NCBI RefSeq assembly: GCF_000369805.1
Contig: NZ_KB850224.1
Coordinates: 3,762,460-3,826,459, forward strand
DNA length: 64,000 nt
Reading direction: 5' to 3'
Source of the DNA: Acinetobacter sp. NIPH 2100
GTDB taxonomy: Bacteria > Pseudomonadota > Gammaproteobacteria > Pseudomonadales > Moraxellaceae
The notes below the pieces were generated by a model, which saw nothing but the letters and a program-made list of their open reading frames with translations, was not told the origin of the DNA and ran no database searches. Numbering within the stretch: position 1 is the first letter of the stretch; the number at the start of each line of letters is the position of its first letter. Below are positions 7,585 through 17,334 of the stretch, piece after piece. Position numbers and translations under genes: made by a program.

Positions 7585-9279
7585 TTTTAAATAAGCAATT
7601 TGCAATTGCAGACTGGTGTTACCATTAAAAACATTACGTTCCAAGGTATAGACTAAATCCACATAACCTAGCATTGGATTAAATTCAAAACGATCCATCG
7701 CATTAAATGCAATCGCATCAATAGAATGTGCCCCAGCCGCCACTTTGAGTTTTAAATGTTGCTCTTTGAGCCAACGATAATCGATCACTTTGAAACGTCC
7801 TTCAAACTGCGGTAAGGGAAATTTCTGCCCCCACGGACCCAATTGCTCAATCCAGTCCAATGTACCCAAATGCAGATCTGAATCAGTCAATTCACCATCC
7901 GTCCACAAGGTAGCGTGAAATAAATCATCATCCATTTCAGCAACAGATTGGGTAAAAATAGTTTTGAATTCATCAAAATTTTCTTTTCTTAGGGTTAAAC
8001 CTGCCGCAGCCGCATGTCCACCAAAATGACTGACCAAATGTGGATATTGCTCCGCCACCTGCTCAATGGTATCTCGGATATGAATCCCCTCAATCGAACG
8101 TGCCGAACCTTTGATATGGATCCCATCTTCATCTGGAGCAAAGACAAGACTTGGTCGATGAAACTGTTCCTTTAAACGTCCAGCCACAATCCCAATCACA
8201 CCTTGATGCCATTGTTCATCAAACATCACCAGCGCAGCAGGCAAATGTGAGGTTTCTAATTGAATATGTTGCAAGGCTTGCATAGCCTGTTGCTTCATTT
8301 CAGTTTCAACCTGACGGCGTTCATTATTCAGCTGATTCAACTGTTGTGCAATTGGATAAGCTGTTGCCATATCAGCTGCCAGCAAGCATTCAATTCCGAT
8401 CCGCATGCTTTCCATACGACCTGCCGCATTAATTCGAGGGCCCACGACAAAGCCTAAATCCTGCGCACGTAAACTGGCGGCATCTCGCCCTGCAATATCC
8501 AGCAAAGCCAAGATACCAGCACGACATTGATGCTGCTGAATACGCTTTAAACCTGCATCAATCAAAATCCGATTGTTGTAATCCAAACTTGCCACATCGG
8601 CATAAGTCCCCAAAGCCACCAAATCTAGATACTGGGTAACTTTGCTGCTGCTTTTACCTTGCTGACTGCGAGCACTAGCCAATTTCGCCAATACATAAAA
8701 AGCAACGCCTACTCCTGCCAATGCTTTACTGGAAAATTCACAGCCCAGCTGATTCGGATTAACCACAGCTTCAGCACAAGGTGTCGGTTTAGTCGTGAGG
8801 TGGTGATCCGTAATGATCACCTGCATTCCCAATGCCTGTGCCGTTTCTACACCCGCATGGCTAGAAATACCATTATCCACGGTGATCAAAAGATCGGGCT
8901 GATAACTTTGCTGTGCCAGCTCTGCAATTGCAGGAGTGAGTCCATAGCCATACTTAAAACGATCAGGTACCAGATACTCAACTTTGGCCCCCATATCTTT
9001 CAACGCAAGAACCATCAAAGCAGTACTTGTTGCACCATCAGCATCATAGTCTCCGACAATGACGATCTGCTGTTGTTGATCAATGGCTTGATCCATTAAG
9101 GCAACCGCTTGTTCCAACCCTTTTAACGCGGGAGAGAGTAAATGCTTGAGCTTGAGTTGCAACTCTTGTTCGGATTGAACACCACGTCTTGCCAAAATTT
9201 CAGCGATAAACATAGGCACGCCCTGAAACTGTTCAGGGCGTGTCAGCAAAGGTCTTTTTTGAATTTGAATCTGGGTCAT
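7579..9279 (-). CDS. recJ: Single-stranded-DNA-specific exonuclease RecJ
   Basis: This 566-residue DHH-family 5'-3' ssDNA exonuclease acts in RecF-pathway recombination and repair. Seen are the metal-binding motifs VGDYDADGATS, LITVDNGIS and the DHH motif in VIITDHHLT, then the DHHA1 region with GSARSIEGIHIRD and SHFGGHAAAAGLTL. Its ATG directly abuts the pdxH stop codon (0 bp gap), so the two are co-transcribed and coupled. Confidence 0.96.
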   Translation of the reverse strand: MTQIQIQKRPLLTRPEQFQGVPMFIAEILARRGVQSEQELQLKLKHLLSPALKGLEQAVALMDQAIDQQQQIVIVGDYDADGATSTALMVLALKDMGAKVEYLVPDRFKYGYGLTPAIAELAQQSYQPDLLITVDNGISSHAGVETAQALGMQVIITDHHLTTKPTPCAEAVVNPNQLGCEFSSKALAGVGVAFYVLAKLASARSQQGKSSSKVTQYLDLVALGTYADVASLDYNNRILIDAGLKRIQQHQCRAGILALLDIAGRDAASLRAQDLGFVVGPRINAAGRMESMRIGIECLLAADMATAYPIAQQLNQLNNERRQVETEMKQQAMQALQHIQLETSHLPAALVMFDEQWHQGVIGIVAGRLKEQFHRPSLVFAPDEDGIHIKGSARSIEGIHIRDTIEQVAEQYPHLVSHFGGHAAAAGLTLRKENFDEFKTIFTQSVAEMDDDLFHATLWTDGELTDSDLHLGTLDWIEQLGPWGQKFPLPQFEGRFKVIDYRWLKEQHLKLKVAAGAHSIDAIAFNAMDRFEFNPMLGYVDLVYTLERNVFNGNTSLQLQIAYLKQ

Positions 9280-9930
9280 TTATGGCATCAAACGTTGTAT
9301 AGTCCAAAGTCCGTTCTGTTTTTCATAACTTAAACGGTCATGTAGGCGATTTGGTCGCCCTTGCCAGAACTCATAATAATCTGCTTCGAGGCGATAACCG
9401 CCCCAAAATTCAGGCTTATCCAGTTCATTCTGGGCTTGACTCTGCAATGTTTGAAAACGTTGTTGCAATAACTCACGGCTCTCAATCACACCACTTTGTG
9501 GGGTACTGATATGCGCAGCGATCTGACTATCACGTGGACGTTTATGGTAATAATCCGTCGACTCTTGTTCAGAAATCTTTATCACCCGACCACCAATACG
9601 TACCTGACGTTCCAGACTTGGCCAGTAAAATAACAATTCTGCATAAGGATTTTCAGCAAGATCCAAGCCTTTCTGACTGTCATAATTGGTATAAAAGTCA
9701 TAACCTGCTTCGGTCGCACCTCGTAACAACACCGTACGCACATGTGGACGGCCTTGCGTATTTGCTGTCGCTAGAGACATGGCATAAGGCTCATGTAGAT
9801 TCGCGGCCAATGCATGGTTAAACCAATTGAGAAACTGTACATGTGGCTGCGCACTGATTTGCGCTTCGTGCAATTCACCTTGCTCGTAACTCAAGCGCAG
9901 TTCACTCAGGTCCTTAATCACATCACTCAT
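9280..9930 (-). CDS. pdxH: Pyridoxamine/pyridoxine 5'-phosphate oxidase
   Basis: This 216-residue FMN enzyme oxidises PNP or PMP to pyridoxal 5'-phosphate. Characteristic segments are the N-terminal EPYAMSLATANTQGRPHVR, the FMN-binding RTVLLRG and YTNYDSQKGLDL, and the C-terminal EFWQGRPNRLHDRLSY with the substrate-binding Arg/His. It is encoded directly upstream of recJ and 12 bp downstream of glmM on the same strand, so the three may share a transcript. Confidence 0.96.
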   Translation of the reverse strand: MSDVIKDLSELRLSYEQGELHEAQISAQPHVQFLNWFNHALAANLHEPYAMSLATANTQGRPHVRTVLLRGATEAGYDFYTNYDSQKGLDLAENPYAELLFYWPSLERQVRIGGRVIKISEQESTDYYHKRPRDSQIAAHISTPQSGVIESRELLQQRFQTLQSQAQNELDKPEFWGGYRLEADYYEFWQGRPNRLHDRLSYEKQNGLWTIQRLMP

Positions 9931-9942
9931 GATCGCTCTCCC

Positions 9943-11280
9943 TTAAGCAGCTTGGGCGTGAGCTCGTACCGCATCGGCCAAATGGTTCGCCAATGCTTCA
10001 ACTTCTTGCTGTTGATCACCTTCAACCATGACACGAATCACAGGTTCTGTCCCTGATTTACGAATCAACAAACGTCCACGACCTTTCAGTTGTTGTTCCG
10101 CTTTTTCAAACTCAGCCACCAAAGCTGGAATCGAATATGGGTCAATCATGTGTTGTAAGCGTACATTCACCAGCACTTGAGGGAATAACACAAAACCTTC
10201 CACCAATTCATGTAACGCTTTCGCTTGTTCCACCATCACCGTAAGTACTTGTAAGGCAGCAATGATGGCATCGCCTGTGGTGCTCTTATCCAATGTGAGA
10301 ATATGACCTGAAGGCTCACCACCTGTCATCCAAGCATTTTCTTCAAGTGCTTGTAATACATAACGGTCACCCACACTCGCACGTACAAAAGCCACATTGG
10401 CTTTTTCTAATGCCAGCTCGAGTGCCATATTACTCATTACTGTGCCAACAACACCCACTGGCTTATTTTTAGCCTGTGTTGCAAGGATATATAGGATATG
10501 GTCACCATCAATCAACTGACCATTTTTATCCACCATCACCACACGGTCAGCATCACCATCAAAAGCAATACCAAGATCGGCTTTATGTTCAATCACTGCT
10601 TTTTGCAATTGCTCAGGATGGGTTGAACCACAGTTTTCATTAATGTTTAAACCATCTGGCTCATTAAATAATGGAATGACTTTGGCACCCAACTCACGGA
10701 AAACCGATGGCCCAACGCTATAGGCTGCTCCGTTAGCACAATCCACCACAATTTTTAAATTACGCAAGTCAAAATGATATGGGAAAGTCGATTTACAAAA
10801 TTCGATATAACGCCCGTTGGCATCTTTTACACGTACACTTTTGCCCAGATTTGCTGTGTCATCAATGACAAGATCTTTCTCTAGCTCTTGATTGATCTGC
10901 TCTTGGATTACATCTGGAAGTTTTTTGCCTTCACTCGAGAAAAACTTAATCCCATTATCAAAATACGGATTATGTGAAGCCGAAATGACGATTCCCGCGT
11001 GTGCATGCAGTGCACGGGTTAAGTGTGCAATCGCAGGGGTTGGTAATGGTCCCAATAAATGGACATAAACGCCCGCAGCATTCAAACCTGCTTGCAATGC
11101 CGCTTCTAAAATATAACCCGACAAACGTGTATCTTTCCCCAGTACTACAATCGGTTTATTTTTAGGGCTATTTCTCTTTAATACTTTTCCTGCCGCGAAA
11201 CCCAATTTTAATGCAAACTCGGGAGTAATTGGCATTTGTCCAAATTTGCCGCGAATTCCATCAGTACCAAAATAGCTCAT
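9943..11280 (-). CDS. glmM: Phosphoglucosamine mutase
   Basis: At 445 residues this matches GlmM, which converts glucosamine-6-P to glucosamine-1-P for UDP-GlcNAc synthesis. It opens with [11 protein letters not shown]. The phosphoserine loop is ISASHNP with Ser102, the Mg-binding loop is DGDADR, and the sugar loop is GGEPSGH. The C-terminal phosphate loop is [12 protein letters not shown]. It leads the glmM-pdxH-recJ strand run. Confidence 0.96.
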   Translation of the reverse strand: MSYFGTDGIRGKFGQMPITPEFALKLGFAAGKVLKRNSPKNKPIVVLGKDTRLSGYILEAALQAGLNAAGVYVHLLGPLPTPAIAHLTRALHAHAGIVISASHNPYFDNGIKFFSSEGKKLPDVIQEQINQELEKDLVIDDTANLGKSVRVKDANGRYIEFCKSTFPYHFDLRNLKIVVDCANGAAYSVGPSVFRELGAKVIPLFNEPDGLNINENCGSTHPEQLQKAVIEHKADLGIAFDGDADRVVMVDKNGQLIDGDHILYILATQAKNKPVGVVGTVMSNMALELALEKANVAFVRASVGDRYVLQALEENAWMTGGEPSGHILTLDKSTTGDAIIAALQVLTVMVEQAKALHELVEGFVLFPQVLVNVRLQHMIDPYSIPALVAEFEKAEQQLKGRGRLLIRKSGTEPVIRVMVEGDQQQEVEALANHLADAVRAHAQAA

Positions 11281-11356
11281 CTTCTACTCACTTTCTTATC
11301 TTTATATGGTTTCTAACCATATCTTTCTTCATCGTATTCACTTTACACCAAAACAA

Positions 11357-11386
11357 AAAAAACCGTCAGTGTCCTGACGGTTTTTC
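11357..11386 (-). terminator. Intrinsic terminator downstream of guaB
   Basis: AACCGTCAG and CTGACGGTT pair around a TGTC loop. On the minus strand the stem is followed by a T-run (A-run on the plus strand from 11351), correctly placed after guaB. Confidence 0.8.
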
Positions 11387-11407
11387 GATCAGCAAAATTA
11401 CCAAAAA

Positions 11408-12901
<1,494 letters not shown>

Positions 12902-13141
12902 CTATTATAAACAAATTTCGATGTGATTTCATTTTCTATGATGAAAATAATTTTAATCGGCACTTCAGTGGCTTTCTATTCCATCATTTTGAGTACTGAT
13001 TCGTGAAATACAACTCTCACAATCATTTGTTATTCATACTATATTCAATAACCTACAATTCAAAAAACCAAAACTCACGGATGGAACAGCAACCTCTCTG
13101 CCCCACCACGCCATAAAGCGTTACATTTCACTGATCACAAC

Positions 13142-13948
13142 TTAACTCATTTCAGTGGGCAAGCTAAAGACATATTCATTCATTAAGTCCACACCACATT
13201 CCAAGGTTTCGATCCAGTCTAAAAATTGATGGATCATGTCCTTGCCTATAAATGCTGTGCCATGTTGCGGCACAATCATGTCCAAATCCATTTGCCGTAC
13301 CATATTCACCCACAAACGAATGACTTTATTGGAGCACATATAACGCTGATGGAAGCCTTTCATTTTTTTAATATGCGCGTCAAAGTCAGTAATCGGCAAA
13401 CTGGCATCTTCTACAATTGAAGCCCCCATATCACCAGAAAACAGAATTTTTGCGGTTGGATCATAAAACTGGAAATTGCCCACCGAATGCAGAAAGTGGG
13501 CGGGAACTGCAACGATGGCAGATTCACCCAAAGCAATGATTTGTCCCGTATCTGCAAGCTCGATCAGACGCTCTTCCCAGTTGCCTTTCATGCGATCACT
13601 CATAAAGGCAGAATTCAAATGTGGCAAGAAACGTGCCCATAGTTTTGATGCCACCACTTTGGCATCGGTATAGACCAACCAACGTGGCATCGAGGTAATA
13701 ATGTCTGGGTCTTGATGCGAAGCCATCACATAATCCAGATTTTTCAGTTTGGTATAGCGATTAAGCTCCATGGTGAGAGGCACATAGGTCAGATCTCCAC
13801 CCGGATCTAAAACAGCCGCCCGATCATGATCAATAATTAAAAATTGATTGGCCTGAATGCCGTCTCCTTTAACCAAACTGGTAAAACTAATGCATTTATG
13901 TGTGCCATTATCAAACAAAATTTGTGATGTTGTCCGCTCAAAACTCAT
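13142..13948 (-). CDS. Metallo-beta-lactamase-fold protein of the oxygen-binding di-iron (ODP) type
   Basis: This 268-residue MBL-fold protein has the ligand set of the di-iron domain of flavodiiron proteins: H78, D80 and D82 in SHQDPD, H151 in VPAHFLHSVGNF, D173 in SGDMGA and H230 in VPQHGTAF. The HxDxD order differs slightly from the HxExD of classical flavodiiron oxidases. There is no flavodoxin or rubredoxin domain, so it probably senses or binds oxygen or NO, or needs a separate redox partner. The 267-bp gap before it (12875-13141) holds no gene that I can see. The cellular role is unknown. Confidence 0.8.
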   Translation of the reverse strand: MSFERTTSQILFDNGTHKCISFTSLVKGDGIQANQFLIIDHDRAAVLDPGGDLTYVPLTMELNRYTKLKNLDYVMASHQDPDIITSMPRWLVYTDAKVVASKLWARFLPHLNSAFMSDRMKGNWEERLIELADTGQIIALGESAIVAVPAHFLHSVGNFQFYDPTAKILFSGDMGASIVEDASLPITDFDAHIKKMKGFHQRYMCSNKVIRLWVNMVRQMDLDMIVPQHGTAFIGKDMIHQFLDWIETLECGVDLMNEYVFSLPTEMS

Positions 13949-14059
13949 AATTTCCCCAGAAAAATTCTTTAAATATTAAATATTTTTAATTCCATAATAA
14001 AATAATGGGATTTAGTTCGCATTTCAATCAGATATTGGACTTTTATCATAATTTATAAG

Positions 14060-14088
14060 AAAAAAAACCCATCACATTGGGATGGGTT
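14060..14088 (-). terminator. Intrinsic terminator after the GDT1-family gene
   Basis: AACCCATC and GATGGGTT form a stem followed on the minus strand by eight or more T residues. Confidence 0.8.
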
Positions 14089-14113
14089 CGCATAGATTTA
14101 AAATGTCAGCAGA

Positions 14114-14689
14114 CTAAAAGAAATAGTGTTGCACCAAAGCAGAGACCCCAACGACCAAGAAAATCGCAGCCCCAATCTTATGAATCAAGGAAATCGGTAA
14201 CTTATCCGCCAGCTTATCACCAATAAACACTGCAGGTGCATTAGCAAGCATCATTCCGAACGTGGTGCCTAACATGACCCAGAAAACACTGTCAAATCGT
14301 GCTGCCAAGGCCACGGTTGCAATTTGAGTTTTATCACCAATTTCAGCCAAGAAAAACAGGATGAACGTTGCACCAAACACCCCAAATTTTTGCCATTTAT
14401 TGATATTTTCGGTTTCGTCACCCAATTCATCTGGAATCAGCATCCAAATCGCCATCCCAATAAAACCAAGTGCAAGAATCCATAACAAGATTTCAGGACT
14501 GAGTACGGTGGTAATCCATTGCCCTAAGACAGCGGAAATACCATGATTAATAGTCGTAGCTAATAGAATGGCAATAAGAATCGGAATCGGTTTACGAAAA
14601 CGTGCAGCGAGTAATAATGCGAGCAATTGTGTTTTGTCACCCATTTCAGCAAGGGCAACAATCGATGTGGAGATGAGAAATTCATACAT
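14114..14689 (-). CDS. GDT1/TMEM165 (UPF0016) family transporter, probable manganese exporter
   Basis: This 191-residue membrane protein has two homologous halves of about three helices each. Each half carries the family signature E-x-G-D-K-T (EMGDKT 15-20 and EIGDKT 116-121) that lines the cation path. Members export Mn2+ (or Ca2+) from the cytoplasm in exchange for protons. A yybP-ykoY-type riboswitch directly upstream makes manganese the likely substrate and inducer. An in-frame stop lies 18 bp before the ATG, which supports this start. Confidence 0.9.
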   Translation of the reverse strand: MYEFLISTSIVALAEMGDKTQLLALLLAARFRKPIPILIAILLATTINHGISAVLGQWITTVLSPEILLWILALGFIGMAIWMLIPDELGDETENINKWQKFGVFGATFILFFLAEIGDKTQIATVALAARFDSVFWVMLGTTFGMMLANAPAVFIGDKLADKLPISLIHKIGAAIFLVVGVSALVQHYFF

Positions 14690-14702
14690 AGTTGAATGCT
14701 CT

Positions 14703-14753
14703 GGCTAGCAAAATATACCGATGACCTACCCCTCCTGCTAGCCAAAATCAAAT
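14703..14753 (-). promoter_or_regulatory. SD-containing hairpin between the riboswitch and the GDT1 gene
   Basis: Perfect 8-bp arms GGCTAGCA and TGCTAGCC (14746-14753 and 14703-14710) enclose an AGGAGG run. This could be the expression platform. The SD-like run lies about 50 bp before the ATG, so a control mechanism other than simple SD masking is possible. Confidence 0.5.
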
Positions 14754-14770
14754 AGATTGATGCAGAGTGG

Positions 14771-14906
14771 TAAATCAAAGGTCTTGCCAACAAAAGCTCA
14801 GCTAAACAGCTGCTCTTGGTTCTTTGCTATGATGACCATGCTCTGTTGAGCAATTATGTTGATCATCACCTCTTTACTTTGCGTAAAGAGCGGCTACTCC
14901 CCAATG
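14771..14906 (-). ncRNA. yybP-ykoY manganese riboswitch
   Basis: On the minus strand the leader begins ATTGGGGAGTAGCC (14905-14892), the conserved L1 of the yybP-ykoY aptamer. It continues through TCAACAT and ends with GCAAGACCTTTGA (around 14789-14777), the conserved L3 side. Between them are pairing helices such as GATGATC with GGTCATC. These riboswitches bind Mn2+ and turn on exporters of the MntP, Alx or UPF0016 type, as found here. Confidence 0.85.
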
Positions 14907-14948
14907 AAGTGATTTCATTCTATCAAACAATAAAACGATTTTAAATCG

Positions 14949-15236
14949 TTATGCCCAAAATTTTTGGTAACTCCAAATCAATATACGTGCAAGCCCCAGA
15001 AAAAAAGCCAAATAAGCACTTAAGCCAAGAAAACCAAAACTGCCCCAACCACTTGCACCACCAACATGTTGTGCCTGATATTCCATTGCCATGACCACTG
15101 TCGCTACCAGCACTTCGATGCCCATTACAGCATACATGACCCAGTCCCAAGGGAAATGCAGGAAGCTCACCCACAATCCCATCAGCACAAAAACGATGAG
15201 TAATATGGGTAGCATCACCCGATAAATCACTAACAT
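14949..15236 (-). CDS. Small inner-membrane protein of unknown function
   Basis: The protein has 95 residues with about three hydrophobic helices: LPILLIVFVLMGLWVSFL, then VMYAVMGIEVLVATVVMA, then a third near FGFLGLSAYLAFFLGLARIL. The ATG at 15236 is chosen because AGGAG lies 7 bp upstream; a TTG 18 bp earlier is less likely. I do not recognise the family. It lies alone between aceF and the riboswitch. A short palindrome just past its stop (about 14933-14949) may terminate it. Confidence 0.65.
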   Translation of the reverse strand: MLVIYRVMLPILLIVFVLMGLWVSFLHFPWDWVMYAVMGIEVLVATVVMAMEYQAQHVGGASGWGSFGFLGLSAYLAFFLGLARILIWSYQKFWA

Positions 15237-15331
15237 CCTTGCTCCTTGATTCAAAAAATCGTTATCAATACAAATTTATTTTAGGCAAAACCATGCTCAA
15301 ATAAAGCCCTATTTTTATCATGCTAAAAATA

Positions 15332-15358
15332 GAAAACCCCGCTTAAGCGAGGTTTTCT
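15332..15358 (-). terminator. Terminator-like hairpin downstream of aceF
   Basis: AAAACCxCGCTT pairs with AAGCGxGGTTTT with one mismatch and almost no loop, lying 16 bp past the aceF stop. Confidence 0.65.
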
Positions 15359-15373
15359 AAATTCAAATCATAA

Positions 15374-17332
15374 TTAGAGTAATAAGCTACGAATATCTTT
15401 AAGCAACTTGGTCAACTTATTGGTAAAGCGTGCGGCATCTGCACCATTAATGACACGATGGTCATAAGACAATGACAATGGCAACATCAGACGCGGATCA
15501 AAATCTTTGCCATTCCATACGGGTTGCATGGTTGCAGGTGAAATACCTAAAATCGCAACTTGTGGCCAGTTCACCAATGGTGTAAATGCGGTTCCACCAA
15601 TACTGCCTAGGCTGGTAATGGTAAAGTTAGCACCTTGCAAGTCTTTCGGTGACAACTTGCGATCACGTGCTTTTTGGCTAAGTTCAGCCAATTCAGCTGC
15701 AATTTGCTTAATTGATTTCTGGTCTGGATTACGCAATACAGGAACGGTTAATCCATCTGGCGTTGCGACTGCAATCCCCATATGAATCTCATTACGCAAT
15801 AACACTGACTTTTGGTCATCCGCCAAATGCCCAGCAAAATAAGGCTCTTCTTTTAGCAGGTGTGCAACGGCTTTGGCAATAAAGGCCAAAATGGTTAAGC
15901 TAAGACCTTGCTTTTTAAAGCCATCTTTCAACTCACCACGCCACGCTTCGAGCTCAGTAATATCCGCCAAGTCAAACTGTGTTACTTGAGGAATGAAATT
16001 ATTCAATGACAATTGCGGAACAGAAACCTGTTGCAAACGTGTCATCGCTTTCGCTTCACCACCACCAAATGCGCTAAAGTCTGGCAACTTCGGCAAGCCT
16101 GAAGCCACTGGAGCTGCTTGAGAGCTAGCTGCTGCCTGTGGTGCAGTAAGGCGTGTTTTCACATAAGCAAATACATCTTCCTTAATGACACGATTATGCT
16201 CGCCAGATGCTTTCACCTGTCCAAGCACAACACCCAACTCACGTGCTAATTTACGTACAGCTGGGCCTGCATAAACCTTGGCATTTTCTGCTTCTTGCGC
16301 TTTGGTCAGCTTCTCAGCTTGCGCTGGCGCACTTGGTGCTGCTGTCGTTGCTGCCTGTGGTTTTGCTGGTGCTGCTTGCGTAGCAGGCGCAGCGGCTGGT
16401 TGAGTTTTTGGTGCTGCTGGAGCAGCAGCCTGACCACTCACCTCAATCGTTGCCAAAGCCACGCCTTGACGAACTTCTTGATTGGCAGAAACATGAATCG
16501 CTTTCACAATCCCCGCTACCGAGCTTGGCACTTCAACAGAGGCCTTATCCGACTCAACCACACATAAGCTTTGTTGAGCTTCAACACGATCACCGACATT
16601 GACCAGAATTTCTGAAACAAGTGCTTTTTCTACACCCAGATCAGGCACTTCAATTTCGACATTACCTGTTGAGGTATTGCTTGCAGCTGGTGCTACTGTC
16701 GTTGCGACTGGCGCTTCTGTTTGAGTTGGGGCTGCTTGCGGTTCAGATGACGTTGCAGCACTCGCAGTCTTGACCTGAATCAGTACCACACCTTCTTTGA
16801 TGCTGTCGCCTTCTTTAATCTGGATCGCTTCCACAATCCCCGCTACCGAGCTTGGTACTTCTACAGTCGCTTTGTCCGACTCAACCACAACAATACTTTG
16901 TTCAGGTTCAATCTGATCACCGACTTTGACCAGCACTTCTGCAACCAACGCTTTTTCTACACCAATATCTGGAACTTTTACATCCACAACCTGGCTTGCT
17001 GTCGCTGCTGCAGCGGGTTGTGCTTTTGTTTCAGCCTCGACAGGTTTCGCTTCTGCTTTTGGCGCTTCTGACTTCGGTGCTTCGTTCACAGGTGCTTCAG
17101 CAGCAGACTCAGACTCTAACTCAATCAATGCGACGCCTTCAGTGACTTCATCGCCTTGTTGAACCAGAATACTTTTCACAATACCTGCCGCAGTGCTTGG
17201 TACTTCTACCGTTGCCTTATCTGATTCTAAAACCAGAAGACTATCGTCAACTGCAACATGGTCGCCTACTTTGACCAAGATTTCTGCAACAAGTGCTTTA
17301 TCTACGCCAATATCAGGTGCTTGGATTTGCAT
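15374..17332 (-). CDS. aceF: Pyruvate dehydrogenase E2, dihydrolipoamide acetyltransferase with three lipoyl domains
   Basis: This 652-residue E2 forms the core of the pyruvate dehydrogenase complex and passes acetyl groups to CoA. Three lipoyl domains carry the lipoylated Lys in ESDKA at K39, K154 and K263, joined by Ala/Pro-rich flexible linkers. An E1/E3-binding domain (AGPAVRKLARELGV) follows, then the catalytic domain ending in SYDHRVINGADAARF with the active His and Asp. It starts 2 bp after aceE, forming one operon. The near-identical lipoyl repeats are a possible site for recombination or misassembly. Confidence 0.97.
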   Translation of the reverse strand: MQIQAPDIGVDKALVAEILVKVGDHVAVDDSLLVLESDKATVEVPSTAAGIVKSILVQQGDEVTEGVALIELESESAAEAPVNEAPKSEAPKAEAKPVEAETKAQPAAAATASQVVDVKVPDIGVEKALVAEVLVKVGDQIEPEQSIVVVESDKATVEVPSSVAGIVEAIQIKEGDSIKEGVVLIQVKTASAATSSEPQAAPTQTEAPVATTVAPAASNTSTGNVEIEVPDLGVEKALVSEILVNVGDRVEAQQSLCVVESDKASVEVPSSVAGIVKAIHVSANQEVRQGVALATIEVSGQAAAPAAPKTQPAAAPATQAAPAKPQAATTAAPSAPAQAEKLTKAQEAENAKVYAGPAVRKLARELGVVLGQVKASGEHNRVIKEDVFAYVKTRLTAPQAAASSQAAPVASGLPKLPDFSAFGGGEAKAMTRLQQVSVPQLSLNNFIPQVTQFDLADITELEAWRGELKDGFKKQGLSLTILAFIAKAVAHLLKEEPYFAGHLADDQKSVLLRNEIHMGIAVATPDGLTVPVLRNPDQKSIKQIAAELAELSQKARDRKLSPKDLQGANFTITSLGSIGGTAFTPLVNWPQVAILGISPATMQPVWNGKDFDPRLMLPLSLSYDHRVINGADAARFTNKLTKLLKDIRSLLL

Positions 17333-17334
17333 AA

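Noticed and set aside
14560..14793. 77-residue minus-strand frame overlapping the GDT1 gene and its leader
   Set aside because: It spans the riboswitch hairpin region in the wrong frame; it could at most be a leader peptide, for which there is no evidence.
14941..15174. Alternative minus-strand frame over the small membrane protein gene
   Set aside because: The 95-residue frame has a good SD and membrane helices; the alternative has neither.
15374..17332. Triplicated lipoyl domains in aceF as an assembly artefact
   Set aside because: Three lipoyl domains with distinct linkers are normal in E2 proteins of gammaproteobacteria, and the three copies differ in sequence.
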